A DNA stretch of 19,693 nucleotides from Peptococcaceae bacterium (GCA_003160265.1 PLQY01000071.1:22079-41771), one strand, 5' to 3'. Shown: positions 7,167-15,573, counted from the first letter of the stretch. A program made the numbers and translations. The notes: generated from the sequence alone by a model not told the origin.

Positions 7167-8420
7167 TCAACCCTCAAATTTTTTAATGACCAGCACAGCA
7201 TTATGTCCACCAAAACCGAAAGAGTTGGAGACCGCCACCCTCACTGGACACTGGCGGGCCTGGTTGGGCACGTAGTCCAGATCGCACTCCGGGTCTGGCT
7301 GCTCATAATTGATGGTCGGAGGCACCCAGTCCGTGCTGACAGATAGGGCGCAGGCAATAGCCTCAAGGGCGCCCGCGGCGCCCAGGGAATGCCCGATCAT
7401 GGACTTGATGGAACTAACCGGTACCTTATAGGCGTGGTCCCCAAACACCTTCTTGATGGCCATGGTTTCGATCTTGTCGTTAAGTTCAGTGGATGTGCCA
7501 TGAGCGTTGATGTAATCCACCCGATCAGGAGAGATCCCGGCGTCTTCCAGGGCGATCCGGATCGCCCTCGCCGCCTCGGTGCCTTCAGGCTCCGGAGCAC
7601 TTATGTGATAGCCGTCGGCGGTGCACCCGTAGCCGGCCACCTCGCCATAGACCCGGGCGCCTCTCGCCGAAGCGTGTCCGAGAGTCTCCAGCACCAGGAC
7701 CCCGGCTCCCTCGCTGATTACAAACCCATCCCTGTTCTTGTCAAAGGGTCGGCTGGCACGCTGCGGCTCGTCGTTGCTGGTGCTCATCGCTTTCATGGAA
7801 CAGAACCCTGCCATGGCAACGGGCACAATGGGTGTTTCGGTGCCTCCCGCCAGAATTACCTCTGCCGCACCCCGCCGGAGCATCAGGTAGGCCTCCCCGA
7901 TAGCGTTGGCGCCTGAGGCGCAGGCCGTCACCACAGTGAAGTTGGGTCCCTTCGGCCCCAAGCAAATGGCGATCTGGCCGGCAGCCATATTGCTGATGAT
8001 CATCGGGATGAAAAAGGGACTGATGCGGTTGGGCCCCTTGTTGAGCAAGACGCTATGCTGCTCGCAGAGGGTTTCGATGCCGCCGATCCCGGAGCCGATC
8101 ACCACCCCGATATTTTCCGGGTCCTCTTCGCCTAACTCCAGCGCTGCATCCCCAACTGCCAGTTTGGCCGCAGCAACACCGAACTGGGCGAAGCGGTCCG
8201 TCCTCCTGATCTCTTTCCTATCCAAAAACTGTTCGGGCACAAAATCCTTGACTTCTCCGGCGATCTTGCTGTCGTACAAGGACGAGTCAAACCGCGTCAG
8301 ACGGTCAATCCCCGACTGTCCCCGCAAAAGCGCTTTCCAATAAGCCTCTTTCCCTATCCCGACAGGAGACAGCACGCCCAGACCGGTAATTACTACTCGC
8401 TGCTTGCTCTCCGGCAACAT
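7167..8420 (-). CDS. fabF: 3-oxoacyl-ACP synthase II (KAS II)
   Basis: Condensing enzyme that elongates acyl-ACP with malonyl-ACP in type II fatty-acid synthesis; 417 aa. The Cys-His-His triad is visible: Cys167 in TACASGA, His307 in NAHGTSTELND and His344 in GHSLGAAGA. The glycine-rich NSFGFGGHN lies near the C-terminus. The frame is open to 8489, but the ATG at 8420 (MLPESKQRVVITGLG) fits the family start and has AAAGGA ahead of it, so the extra 23 codons are rejected. It lies 43 bp after acpP and completes the fapR operon. It probably falls under FapR control, although the distance leaves room for internal promoters. Confidence 0.96.
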   Translation of the reverse strand: MLPESKQRVVITGLGVLSPVGIGKEAYWKALLRGQSGIDRLTRFDSSLYDSKIAGEVKDFVPEQFLDRKEIRRTDRFAQFGVAAAKLAVGDAALELGEEDPENIGVVIGSGIGGIETLCEQHSVLLNKGPNRISPFFIPMIISNMAAGQIAICLGPKGPNFTVVTACASGANAIGEAYLMLRRGAAEVILAGGTETPIVPVAMAGFCSMKAMSTSNDEPQRASRPFDKNRDGFVISEGAGVLVLETLGHASARGARVYGEVAGYGCTADGYHISAPEPEGTEAARAIRIALEDAGISPDRVDYINAHGTSTELNDKIETMAIKKVFGDHAYKVPVSSIKSMIGHSLGAAGALEAIACALSVSTDWVPPTINYEQPDPECDLDYVPNQARQCPVRVAVSNSFGFGGHNAVLVIKKFEG

Positions 8421-8463
8421 TATGTAATCCTTTCCACCATTTTTGGCTGTGGGCCGCCTCGTT

Positions 8464-8709
8464 TTAGCTGTTAGCCTTGATATATTCAACAGCAGTCCCT
8501 ACGGTCAGGAGTTTTTCAGCAGCCTCGTCAGGTATCTCTATGCCGAACGTCTCTTCCAGCGCCATAATCAGTTCCACTATATCCAGGGAATCTGCATTCA
8601 TCGCCTCGAATGAGGTCTCCAGAGCCACAGCGTTCTCCTCGACGCCGAGTTGCTCAACAATGATCGACCGTACTTTCTCGAAGATTGCCTGATCATTTAA
8701 ATCCGCCAT
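8464..8709 (-). CDS. acpP: Acyl carrier protein
   Basis: Small acidic carrier of growing acyl chains, 81 aa, four-helix ACP fold. The phosphopantetheine attachment site is Ser41 in [10 protein letters not shown], at the start of helix II. C-terminal [23 protein letters not shown] is typical. A near-perfect AGGAGGTGA site lies 7 to 10 bases before the ATG, in keeping with an abundant protein. It sits between fabG (54 bp upstream) and fabF (43 bp downstream), the standard order. The last codons and stop (GCTAACAGCTAA) resemble the small GCTAAC repeats noted elsewhere, probably by chance. Confidence 0.97.
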   Translation of the reverse strand: MADLNDQAIFEKVRSIIVEQLGVEENAVALETSFEAMNADSLDIVELIMALEETFGIEIPDEAAEKLLTVGTAVEYIKANS

Positions 8710-8763
8710 TCACCTGTCACCTCCTATCTAAATATTTTATCCTGATACTTGGCGAAAGTATGC

Positions 8764-9510
8764 TTACATAGCCATGCCTCCATCCACGTTCAGAACCTGA
8801 CCTGTTATATAATCTGCAGCCGGTGACACTAAAAATACCACCGCTCCGGCAACATCCTCCGGAGTGCCGATGCGCCCCAGCGGAATCGTACCCTGCAGTT
8901 CATCCTGGGCCTGGGGCGAGATCCGGTCCGTCATCTCTGTCCTGATGTAGCCCGGGGCGACGGCGTTGACATTGATGCCCCGACTGGCCACCTCTCGCGC
9001 CACACACTTGGTGAAACCGATGATCCCGGCCTTGGAAGCGCCATAGTTTGCCTGCCCGGCATTCCCGATCACCCCGACCACCGAGGCGAGGCTCACCACG
9101 CGCCCGAAGCGGCTCTTCAGCATCCATTTCAGGGCGGCCCGGGTGCAGTAAAAAACGCTGTTCAGGTTGGTGGCCAACACCGCATCCCAGTCCTGATCCT
9201 TCATTCTCAGCAGCAACTGATCCCGGGTGATGCCGGCGTTGTTGATCAGGATATCCAGCGACCCGAAGCGCTTGACGACTGAATCCACCATCTCTTCGAC
9301 TTCTGGCCTCTTGCTGACGTCTGCAGCAACGGGAAAGGCCCTGCCGCCGGCCATTGCAATCTGTTCAACCACGAGGTCCGCCTGGTCGGACTGACCCGGG
9401 TAGTGGTTTACGGCAACCGCGGCGCCGTTTTTTGCCACAGCCAAGGCGATGGCACGCCCGATTCCCTGTGAAGCGCCGGTTACAAGCGCAACCCGGTTTT
9501 CTAAAAACAT
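8764..9510 (-). CDS. fabG: 3-oxoacyl-ACP reductase
   Basis: NADPH-dependent short-chain dehydrogenase performing the first reduction of each elongation cycle; 248 aa. The cofactor motif TGASQGIG is at 11-18 and NNAG at 90-93. The catalytic Ser143 lies in SLASVVG, with Tyr156 and Lys160 in YGASK. The C-terminus has the usual DYITGQVLNVDGGMAM. The ATG at 9510 (MFLENRVALVTG) lies one base after the fabD stop, with GGGGGGA nine bases ahead. The longer frame to 9570 would run back into fabD and is rejected. The tight junction suggests translational coupling with fabD. Confidence 0.96.
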   Translation of the reverse strand: MFLENRVALVTGASQGIGRAIALAVAKNGAAVAVNHYPGQSDQADLVVEQIAMAGGRAFPVAADVSKRPEVEEMVDSVVKRFGSLDILINNAGITRDQLLLRMKDQDWDAVLATNLNSVFYCTRAALKWMLKSRFGRVVSLASVVGVIGNAGQANYGASKAGIIGFTKCVAREVASRGINVNAVAPGYIRTEMTDRISPQAQDELQGTIPLGRIGTPEDVAGAVVFLVSPAADYITGQVLNVDGGMAM

Positions 9511-9511
9511 T

Positions 9512-10450
9512 TTAAACAGTCCCCCCAGTTTGCGCAAGCACCTTTTCCAACGTTTTTTCGTCCTCGACATGGCCTACCCGGCACTCTGGCAGGATCCTCC
9601 TGATCAGTCCGGACAACACCTGGCCGGGGCCAACTTCCAAATAGTCTCTGAATCCCTCGCTCGCAAGTCTTCTTACCAATTTATCCCAGAACACCGGCGA
9701 GCTTACCTGGGCCGCCAGCAGGTCTTTGATAACGTCCGGGCTGGATACCACCTCCCCGGAGGCATTCATTGCCAGGGTGACTTTGGGTGGGGAGAAGGTA
9801 TACCCTTGCAGAAACAGCCTCAGGTCTTCGCTCACACCGGCCATCAAAGAAGTGTGAAAGGCGCCGCTGACCGCCAGTGTGACAACTTTTCTGGCCCCCC
9901 TGCGGCGGGCCTCGGCGATGGCCTCATCCAGGGCCGCTCTCTCGCCGGAGATCACGATCTGGTTTGGGGCGTTGAAATTTGCCGGCTGTACCACTCCTTT
10001 GGTTCCGGCCACCAGGCATATTTCCCGTGCCGCCTCCTGCCCCAGACCGATCACGGCAACCATGCCCCCCAGTCCGGAGGCAGCCGCCCGGTCCATCAAC
10101 TCAGCCCGCCTGATCACGATCTCCAGGGCCGCAACGAAGGGTAGCACCCCGGCGGCGACCAGGGCCGTGTATTCTCCCAGGCTGTGGCCTGCAGCAGCCT
10201 GGCAAGTGACGCCGGCCTCCTGCAACACTCTCATGATGGCGATACTTGCCGTAAATACTGCGGGCTGGGTGTACTTGGTCCGACCTAACACCTCTGCCGG
10301 CCCCTCGGCGCAAAGCTGCAACAACTGGTACCCGGCAACCTGCCCGGCCTGCTCGAAAACTTCGGCCGCCACCCGGCGGCTCCGGACGAGTTCGATACCC
10401 ATGCCCACATACTGAGATCCCTGTCCCGGAAAGACGAAAGCCAGACTCAC
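9512..10450 (-). CDS. fabD: Malonyl-CoA:ACP transacylase
   Basis: Transfers malonyl from CoA to ACP, supplying the extender unit; 312 aa from the chosen start. The N-terminal FVFPGQGSQYVGMG (5-18) is followed by the catalytic Ser90 in GHSLGEY and His199 in GAFHTSLM. The C-terminal VGPGQVLSGLI is typical. The start is taken as GTG at 10450, overlapping the plsX stop as GTGA, with a GGGAGGG site about ten bases upstream. An ATG at 10474 would give eight more residues that look unlike the family. Neighbours and overlap place it firmly in the fapR-plsX operon. Confidence 0.95.
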   Translation of the reverse strand: MSLAFVFPGQGSQYVGMGIELVRSRRVAAEVFEQAGQVAGYQLLQLCAEGPAEVLGRTKYTQPAVFTASIAIMRVLQEAGVTCQAAAGHSLGEYTALVAAGVLPFVAALEIVIRRAELMDRAAASGLGGMVAVIGLGQEAAREICLVAGTKGVVQPANFNAPNQIVISGERAALDEAIAEARRRGARKVVTLAVSGAFHTSLMAGVSEDLRLFLQGYTFSPPKVTLAMNASGEVVSSPDVIKDLLAAQVSSPVFWDKLVRRLASEGFRDYLEVGPGQVLSGLIRRILPECRVGHVEDEKTLEKVLAQTGGTV

Positions 10451-11454
10451 GTCACGACCGCCCTCCCTTTCCACCCCTTTTGCAAGGATTCGACGAGGTT
10501 TTCTTTGACTGCTTTAGCTGTATAGCGGATGGCATTTTTAATGGCGCGGGCGCGGGAGGAGCCGTGGCAGATCACACTCAACCCGTTTACACCGAGCAGC
10601 GGCGCCCCCCCGTATTCTGCATAGTCCATCCTGCGAAAAATGTCGCCGAAGGCTGGCTTCACCAGCATACCACCAAGCATCCGCAGGGGGTTCCGCTTCA
10701 ATTCATCCCTGATCATTCCGGTAAGGGTGGAGACAATCCCCTCGGCCAATTTCAGGGCAATGTTGCCGACAAAACCGTCGCAGACGATCACGTCCACGTC
10801 GGCAGTCAAAAACTCCCGCCCCTCGACATTGCCGGCAAAGTGCAGATCCCCGGCCCCAGCCAGGGCTTGATGGGCCTCGATGACCGCTGCGGTTCCCTTG
10901 GTAGCCTCACTACCCACACTGAGCAGGGCAACCCTGGGGTTCCCGATGCCCAGCACCTGCCTGGCATAATGGCTGCCCAGGTAGGCGAACTGAATCAGGT
11001 GGCTCGCCTTGCCATCGACATTCGCCCCAGAATCGATCAGCACCTTGGGCCCCTTTGGAGACGGAAATACGGTAGCAATTCCGGGGCGTTCGACACCGGG
11101 CAGCCTTCCGAATTCGAAAAATGCTGCTGCCATCTGAGCTCCGGTATTGCCGGCCGAAATGACGGCGGTTGCCTCGCCCTCCTTAACCAGCCTGGTAGCC
11201 ACGACCAGTGAGGAGTTCCTTTTCCTCCTGACTGCGGACGCCGGATGCTCATCCATGAGGATGACTTCTTCAGCGTTTCTTATGGTGATTGCCTCGCTGG
11301 GATAGCGATACTTTTTCAGTTCTGCCTCTATCAACTCCTGGTGGCCGACCAGGATCACCCGGGCAGCAAAATCACTGTTAACCGCGTCGACAGCACCCTT
11401 TATGACCTCCACCGGGGCATAATCGCCCCCCATGGCATCAACGGCAATGCTCAC
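10447..11454 (-). CDS. plsX: Phosphate acyltransferase PlsX
   Basis: Makes acyl-phosphate from acyl-ACP, the first step of phospholipid synthesis through PlsY in Firmicutes; 335 aa. Visible family sequences are the N-terminal SIAVDAMGGDYAP, SAGNTGAQMAAAFFEFGRL, VLIDSGANVDGKA, LLSVGSEATKG, VCDGFVGNIALKLAEG and YAEYGGAPLLGVNG. The start is GTG at 11454, overlapping the fapR stop as GTGA. The stop overlaps the fabD start in the same way. In many clostridia fabH and fabK follow plsX; here fabD follows directly. Confidence 0.96.
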   Translation of the reverse strand: MSIAVDAMGGDYAPVEVIKGAVDAVNSDFAARVILVGHQELIEAELKKYRYPSEAITIRNAEEVILMDEHPASAVRRKRNSSLVVATRLVKEGEATAVISAGNTGAQMAAAFFEFGRLPGVERPGIATVFPSPKGPKVLIDSGANVDGKASHLIQFAYLGSHYARQVLGIGNPRVALLSVGSEATKGTAAVIEAHQALAGAGDLHFAGNVEGREFLTADVDVIVCDGFVGNIALKLAEGIVSTLTGMIRDELKRNPLRMLGGMLVKPAFGDIFRRMDYAEYGGAPLLGVNGLSVICHGSSRARAIKNAIRYTAKAVKENLVESLQKGWKGRAVVT

Positions 11455-12029
11455 AGGTCATTCATCTCCTTAGCCACAACGGTAAAACGGCCCCTCAAGA
11501 CTTCTTCGCTGCCTACTTTGGAGTTCACCTTGATGACAAAACTCTTGCCCTTCTGACCCACGATCTCGGCATGGGCCACCACCTTGTCCTTTAAAAAAAC
11601 AGGGGTCAAGTAGCGCACAGAGGCGCTGCCTGTCAACACCACGTCTGCATTGATCAGCGCCACCGCCAGAGAATTGGCCTGAGCGAAGAGGTAATGCCCG
11701 CGCAGGATCTTGGTCTTGGAAAACACCATATCCTTTTTGACCTCGAGGACTGTTATGCCTCTTTTGCCTACATCCAGCTCCAGTATGTCACCGATCAGCT
11801 CACCCGCGCCCAGTGAACGGATCTGGCCGTAAAACTGCTCGGCGACGTCCTTGGTCCTTACCCGCAGTTCTGGAATACCCAGCTCCAAGCGGTCCAGGCG
11901 CACGGTGGGGACGCTCACGAACAATAATTCCGCCAACTCCTCATCGGTGAGAAACGGGTTCTCCTGCAACTGGCTTACCATGGCCTGCTGTCTCTCCAGC
12001 TTCTGCCGGTTTCTCTTCAAAACCACCAC
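11451..12029 (-). CDS. fapR: Fatty acid and phospholipid biosynthesis repressor FapR
   Basis: Transcriptional repressor released from DNA by malonyl-CoA; 192 aa. The N-terminal helix-turn-helix covers roughly residues 20-50 (LTDEELAELLFVSVPTVRLD). It is followed by a linker and a hot-dog-fold ligand domain containing FSKTKILRGHYLFAQANSLA and the strands through GRFTVVAKEM. The start is GTG at 12029, with AGGAG seven bases ahead. It is first in the lipid operon and overlaps plsX. A perfect FapR-type palindrome at its promoter argues for autoregulation. The leader is about 125 bases long and contains a GC-rich hairpin. Confidence 0.96.
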   Translation of the reverse strand: MVVLKRNRQKLERQQAMVSQLQENPFLTDEELAELLFVSVPTVRLDRLELGIPELRVRTKDVAEQFYGQIRSLGAGELIGDILELDVGKRGITVLEVKKDMVFSKTKILRGHYLFAQANSLAVALINADVVLTGSASVRYLTPVFLKDKVVAHAEIVGQKGKSFVIKVNSKVGSEEVLRGRFTVVAKEMNDL

Positions 12030-12095
12030 AATCCCACTCCTGCAGATTTCTTGTTTTGAATAAAATATTAACGGAGCCGCGCCCGGAGGCCTGGG

Positions 12096-12118
12096 CCTGG
12101 CTATAGTTTGGCGCCAGG
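12096..12118 (-). other. GC-rich stem-loop in fapR leader
   Basis: CCTGGC and GCCAGG form a perfect 6-bp stem around an 11-base loop. Further GC-rich sequence lies between it and the fapR start, inside otherwise AT-rich spacer. Its role, if any, is unknown; no T tract follows it. Confidence 0.35.
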
Positions 12119-12137
12119 TCTTCTATATAACCTATTC

Positions 12138-12154
12138 TTATTACCTAGTAATAA
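12138..12154. promoter_or_regulatory. FapR operator
   Basis: TTATTACCTAGTAATAA is a perfect inverted repeat (7-bp arms, three-base centre). It resembles the 17-bp Bacillus FapR box, TTAGTACCT followed by TACTAA. It begins five bases downstream of a candidate -10 and so covers the predicted transcription start, the normal position for a repressor. Presence of fapR as the first gene makes the assignment strong. Confidence 0.8.
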
Positions 12155-12159
12155 TAAAT

Positions 12160-12188
12160 AGTATAATGTACCAAAATAAAAAAGGCAA
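12160..12188 (-). promoter_or_regulatory. Sigma-A promoter of the fapR-plsX-fab operon
   Basis: Reading leftward: TTGCCT (12188-12183), a 17-base spacer, then TATACT (12165-12160). The start would fall within the FapR palindrome. The -35 matches consensus at four of six bases and overlaps the tail of the rpmF terminator. Confidence 0.55.
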
Positions 12189-12212
12189 GCGGGTTTGGCC
12201 CTCACTTGTCTT
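12177..12212 (-). terminator. Probable intrinsic terminator after rpmF
   Basis: On the minus strand an imperfect hairpin (CAAG, internal loop, GGG / CCC, CTTG, loop CCAAA) is followed by CTTTTTTATTTT. It lies about 100 bp after the rpmF stop and just before the fapR promoter, so it would separate yceD-rpmF from the lipid operon. Confidence 0.5.
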
Positions 12213-12313
12213 AACAATCGTTAGCCGTTGGCCTTCAGTAGTTGGAACCCGCATGCAGGCCTGACTTTTTTTGTTGGCCCGGCACTCAAAGACTAGATTG
12301 GTCAGGTTCTTCT

Positions 12314-12487
12314 CTACTTCTCCAGAACCTCCAACTCGCGGTAGTAACCACATGCCTGGCAGACCCGGTGCGCCATTTTCGGTTCGTGGCAGCGCGGGCA
12401 GGCGATCACAGCCGGACTGGCAAGCTTGATCTCGGATCTTCTCTTATTTTTCCGAGATTTCGATGTTCTACGCTTGGGTACACCCAT
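12314..12487 (-). CDS. rpmF: 50S ribosomal protein L32
   Basis: Ribosomal protein L32, 57 aa, of the zinc-ribbon type. It starts [19 protein letters not shown], then has two Cys pairs, CPRC (30-33) and CQAC (43-46), and [11 protein letters not shown] at the end. GGGGGTGAGG lies just before the ATG. It follows yceD by 13 bp, the near-universal pairing of these two genes. Having all four cysteines, it is the zinc-dependent C+ form. Confidence 0.97.
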   Translation of the reverse strand: MGVPKRRTSKSRKNKRRSEIKLASPAVIACPRCHEPKMAHRVCQACGYYRELEVLEK

Positions 12488-12500
12488 GTCCTCACCCCCA

Positions 12501-13034
12501 TTAATCTTTCAACTGCTTTAAGTATTCACCCAGGCCGGCCAGCCTCGGGTCCGGCGCCTGCGGGCCGCAACCGCAGTGCTCTGTATTGAGATTGCACCCG
12601 CAAGAGGGGCATAGACCCTGGCAGTCCGGATGGCAGACCGGCTTCATGGGCAGCACCAGGACCAGGCTCTCGATGATGGCGTCCCTGAGGTCGATCTGTT
12701 CCCCGCCGTAGATCCGTCCGGTATCGTCCGGGTCGCCCTCTTCGACGCTGCCTGCAGCATAATAGATCTCCTCGAAGGAGGCGCCGATGGGGACGGTAAA
12801 GGTCGTCAGGCAGCGACTGCATTCCAGATTGACTTTAGCTTCGATGCTGCCCTTGACGTAGATCTTGCCACCGACATTTGTTGCCTGTCCCTCTACCAGC
12901 ACCTCAGTAAAAACGAACAGGTCGCCCCGGAGCTCGATCTCCAGGCGGGAGTCCCTGCCGGTGAATTCTTTCTCGTTTCCGCGCCCGCTGTGGCAGGCAC
13001 CCGGCCTGCGCAGGTCGCCGACTTCTAACAACAC
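12501..13034 (-). CDS. yceD: YceD/DUF177 large-ribosomal-RNA accumulation protein
   Basis: DUF177 family, linked in other bacteria to 23S rRNA accumulation; about 177 aa. Visible are LECSRCL in the middle (CxxC) and the clostridial C-terminal cysteine cluster [20 protein letters not shown], probably metal binding, with [20 protein letters not shown] before it. The start is uncertain: GTG at 13034 has a GGGGG site eight bases ahead, GTG at 13040 is too close to that site, and TTG at 13049 would lie only a few bases past the predicted transcription start. It is the first gene after a consensus promoter and directly precedes rpmF. Confidence 0.88.
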   Translation of the reverse strand: MLLEVGDLRRPGACHSGRGNEKEFTGRDSRLEIELRGDLFVFTEVLVEGQATNVGGKIYVKGSIEAKVNLECSRCLTTFTVPIGASFEEIYYAAGSVEEGDPDDTGRIYGGEQIDLRDAIIESLVLVLPMKPVCHPDCQGLCPSCGCNLNTEHCGCGPQAPDPRLAGLGEYLKQLKD

Positions 13035-13062
13035 GCGCACCGCCCCCAATCAACCATTCCAC

Positions 13063-13091
13063 ATTATACCGGCGGTGAATGGGGATGTCAA
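13063..13091 (-). promoter_or_regulatory. Consensus sigma-A promoter for yceD-rpmF
   Basis: Reading leftward: TTGACA (13091-13086), exactly 17 bases, TATAAT (13068-13063). Both hexamers are perfect consensus. Transcription should begin near 13056, leaving a leader of only about 20 bases before the yceD start. Confidence 0.9.
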
Positions 13092-13095
13092 TCAA

Positions 13096-13124
13096 GAGGG
13101 GAAGGTCCGTCTCACCTTCCCCTC
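13096..13124. terminator. Strong hairpin downstream of ackA, likely terminator
   Basis: A perfect 11-bp inverted repeat (GAGGGGAAGGT / ACCTTCCCCTC) has a seven-base loop and lies 27 bp after the ackA stop. On the minus strand it is followed by TTGATTGA rather than a T run, so it is a weak intrinsic terminator or an mRNA 3'-end stabiliser. It sits immediately upstream of the yceD promoter. Confidence 0.6.
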
Positions 13125-13150
13125 ACTATCCTTATCGAATCTTCAGCGAT

Positions 13151-14497
13151 CTATTGACCGGGAACCTTGGCCTGGGCCTTAGCCATCGCCGGCTTCTTCT
13201 CGAGCTGCTTAGCCAATTCGGCATCCCGCTGCAAGTTCTGGTAGGCCGGGTCCTGGAAGGAGTACTTGAAGTTGGTGTGCACATCGTAGGTTCCGTTCAA
13301 GATGGCGACCGTGTCTTCCACGATGATCAGCTCCTCGTCGGTGGGAATGACGAAGATCTTGACCTTGGAATCCGGCGTTGAGATGTCGGATTCCATGTTC
13401 CTGGTGCGGGCCAACTTGTTCTTCTCCGGGTCAAACTTGATGCCCATAAACTCCAAGCCCTCCATGGCCTTGGCCCGGTGGTCAGCCGCCATCTCGCCCA
13501 CACCGGCCGTCCAGACCAGGGCATCGATGCCGCCGACAGCCGCCGCATAGGCGCCGATGTACTTCGTGATCCGGTAGCACTCCACTTCAAAGGCCAGTTT
13601 CGCCCTGGCATCGCCTTTCTCCATGGCCTCGAGCACGTCCCGGCGGTCGGTGTACTGTCCGGTGATGCCCAGCAGCCCGCTCTTCTTGTTCAGGATGGTG
13701 TTGCCCATCTCTTTGGGCGAGATATTCTCTCTCTCCATCACAAAGAAGTCCAGGGCGGGGTCGTGGTCGCCGGCGCGAGTGCCCATGACTAAACCCTCGA
13801 GCGGGGTGAAGCCCATGCTGGTGTCGAAGGAGAGACCCTTCTTGACGGCGTTGGCGCTCACGCCGTTGCCGATGTGCAGGCTGACCAGGTTGACGTCGAA
13901 GGGGTCCTTGCCCAGCAGCACCGCCGCCCGCTTGGCCACGTACAGCAGGGAGGTGCCGTGAAAGCCGTAGCGGCGTATGCGGTACTTTTCATACCAGGCA
14001 TAGGGTACAGCGTACATGTACTGCGGAGACAGCATCGTCTGGTGCCAGGCGGTGTCCATCACCGCCACGTGGGGCACGTCCGGCATCAGTGACTGGGCGG
14101 CCTCGATGCCGAGGATGTTGGGCGGATTGTGCAGGGGCGCCAGGTTCTGCAGCTCCTTGAAGGTATTCAGCACTTCCGTGTCAATCTTGACCGACTTGGC
14201 AAACTTCTCACCGCCGTGCACCACCCGGTGTCCGACAGCGTCAATCTCCTTGACGCTCTTCAAAACGCCGTGCTCCGGGCTCACCAGCAGGTCGAGGATC
14301 AGGTGCACCGCTTCCGTGTGGGTCGGACAGTCGTGCTCGATCTTGGCGGCCTCTCTTCCCGGCACTTCGTGCATGCAGAAGGAATCCCCGATGGTCACAC
14401 GCTCGACGATACCCTTGGCCGTAATCTCCTTCTTGTCCCAGTCGTAGACCAGATACTTGGCAGAAGAACTGCCGCAGTTCAAAACCAGAACCTTCAT
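13151..14497 (-). CDS. ackA: Acetate kinase with C-terminal extension
   Basis: Converts acetyl phosphate and ADP to acetate and ATP (or the reverse). 448 aa, about 45 longer than usual. Active-site motifs are intact: NCGSSSAK at the N-terminus, [59 protein letters not shown] and PTDEELII (Glu near 388). Differences from common forms are Cys for Ala after the first Asn and Leu for His after GFHGTS. After ILNG a Lys/Ala/Gln-rich tail of about 45 residues follows. The ATG at 14497 has AAGGGGAAG upstream; the frame is open to 14539 but those residues do not fit the family. It lies 50 bp after pta, giving a pta-ackA unit. Confidence 0.95.
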   Translation of the reverse strand: MKVLVLNCGSSSAKYLVYDWDKKEITAKGIVERVTIGDSFCMHEVPGREAAKIEHDCPTHTEAVHLILDLLVSPEHGVLKSVKEIDAVGHRVVHGGEKFAKSVKIDTEVLNTFKELQNLAPLHNPPNILGIEAAQSLMPDVPHVAVMDTAWHQTMLSPQYMYAVPYAWYEKYRIRRYGFHGTSLLYVAKRAAVLLGKDPFDVNLVSLHIGNGVSANAVKKGLSFDTSMGFTPLEGLVMGTRAGDHDPALDFFVMERENISPKEMGNTILNKKSGLLGITGQYTDRRDVLEAMEKGDARAKLAFEVECYRITKYIGAYAAAVGGIDALVWTAGVGEMAADHRAKAMEGLEFMGIKFDPEKNKLARTRNMESDISTPDSKVKIFVIPTDEELIIVEDTVAILNGTYDVHTNFKYSFQDPAYQNLQRDAELAKQLEKKPAMAKAQAKVPGQ

Positions 14498-14547
14498 GTT
14501 TCTTCCCCTTCCCTTTTTATAATATGTTATTGCCTTCAACGATTGCC

Positions 14548-15573
14548 TTAGTATGGATTCATGGCCTGAACCGCCACGATGGCCGACACGTTGGCAATAT
14601 CCTCGGCTTTGCAGCCGCGTGAGAGGTCATTGACCGGCTTGGCCAACCCTTGCAGCAGCGGGCCATAGGCCTCTGCGCCGGCAAGGCGTTCCGTCAACTT
14701 ATAGGCGATGTTTCCGGCGTTTAGGTCCGGGAAGATCAAAATGTTGGCCCGTCCCGCAACCGGGCTCCCCGGCGCCTTCTTACGCCCGACCTCCGGAATG
14801 AGGGCGGCATCCCCCTGCAGTTCCCCGTCGATCAGCAGGTCCGGGCGCTTCTGGTTGGCGATCTTGGTAGCCTCGATCACCTTGTCCACGATCGGATGGG
14901 TGGCGCTGCCCTTGGTGGAATAGGAAAGCATCGCCGCCCGGGCTTCTGGCACGCCAAAGATGTTCTTTATTGTGATGCAGGTGGTGATGGCGATCTCCGC
15001 CAACTCTTCCGCGGTGGGGTTCGGGTGTCCGCCGGAATCCGCATAGAGAAGGAAGCCATTTTCGCCGTATGGGCAGTTGGGGATGATCATGGCGAAATAG
15101 GCCGAGGCAATGGAGATCCCCGGCGCAGTCTTGATGATCTGGTAGGCCGGCCTTTCAACGTCGGCAGAGGTGTTGACGGCCCCAGCCACCATCCCATCGG
15201 CATCGTCGAGTTTGATCGCCATTATCGAGAAGTAGAGCTTGCTCTTTAAAAGCTGCCTGGCATCATCGATCGAGGCGATCTTGCCTTTCCTGATCTCAAA
15301 GAGCTTCTTCGCATACTCGTCGATCCGGTCGAATTTCTCGTGGTCCAGCACCGGTATGCCGTCGATGTTCACGCCAGCTTCCTTGGCCTTCTTTCTAACC
15401 TCGTCCTCCTTCCCGACCAGAACAATTTTGCCCAGTCCTGCCTCCTTAACCAGTTCCGCAGCCCTGAGAGTGCGTTCATCTTCCGTTTCCGGCAGGTAAA
15501 CTGTCTTTTTTCCCTGGCGTGCCTTTTCCCAAACATACTCCATAATAGCATTCTTGGGTGCAAACTTCGCCAT
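14548..15573 (-). CDS. pta: Phosphate acetyltransferase
   Basis: Interconverts acetyl-CoA and acetyl phosphate; 341 aa, the short single-domain form. Family sequences include [20 protein letters not shown] near the start, [43 protein letters not shown], and the C-terminal [17 protein letters not shown] and PVNDLSRGC. The ATG at 15573 has GGGAGGG seven to eight bases ahead. It is first in the pta-ackA unit, which would make ATP from acetyl-CoA in fermentation or activate acetate. A strong codon preference (AAG for Lys, C-ending codons) suggests high expression. Confidence 0.96.
   Translation of the reverse strand: MAKFAPKNAIMEYVWEKARQGKKTVYLPETEDERTLRAAELVKEAGLGKIVLVGKEDEVRKKAKEAGVNIDGIPVLDHEKFDRIDEYAKKLFEIRKGKIASIDDARQLLKSKLYFSIMAIKLDDADGMVAGAVNTSADVERPAYQIIKTAPGISIASAYFAMIIPNCPYGENGFLLYADSGGHPNPTAEELAEIAITTCITIKNIFGVPEARAAMLSYSTKGSATHPIVDKVIEATKIANQKRPDLLIDGELQGDAALIPEVGRKKAPGSPVAGRANILIFPDLNAGNIAYKLTERLAGAEAYGPLLQGLAKPVNDLSRGCKAEDIANVSAIVAVQAMNPY

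Noticed and set aside
8421..8489. Extended fabF start 23 codons upstream
   Set aside because: It overlaps the end of acpP, lacks family similarity, and the internal ATG has its own ribosome site.
12141..12353. A 70-codon minus-strand frame ending near the FapR box
   Set aside because: It is out of frame with rpmF, which covers its upstream part. Its remainder crosses the terminator and promoter.
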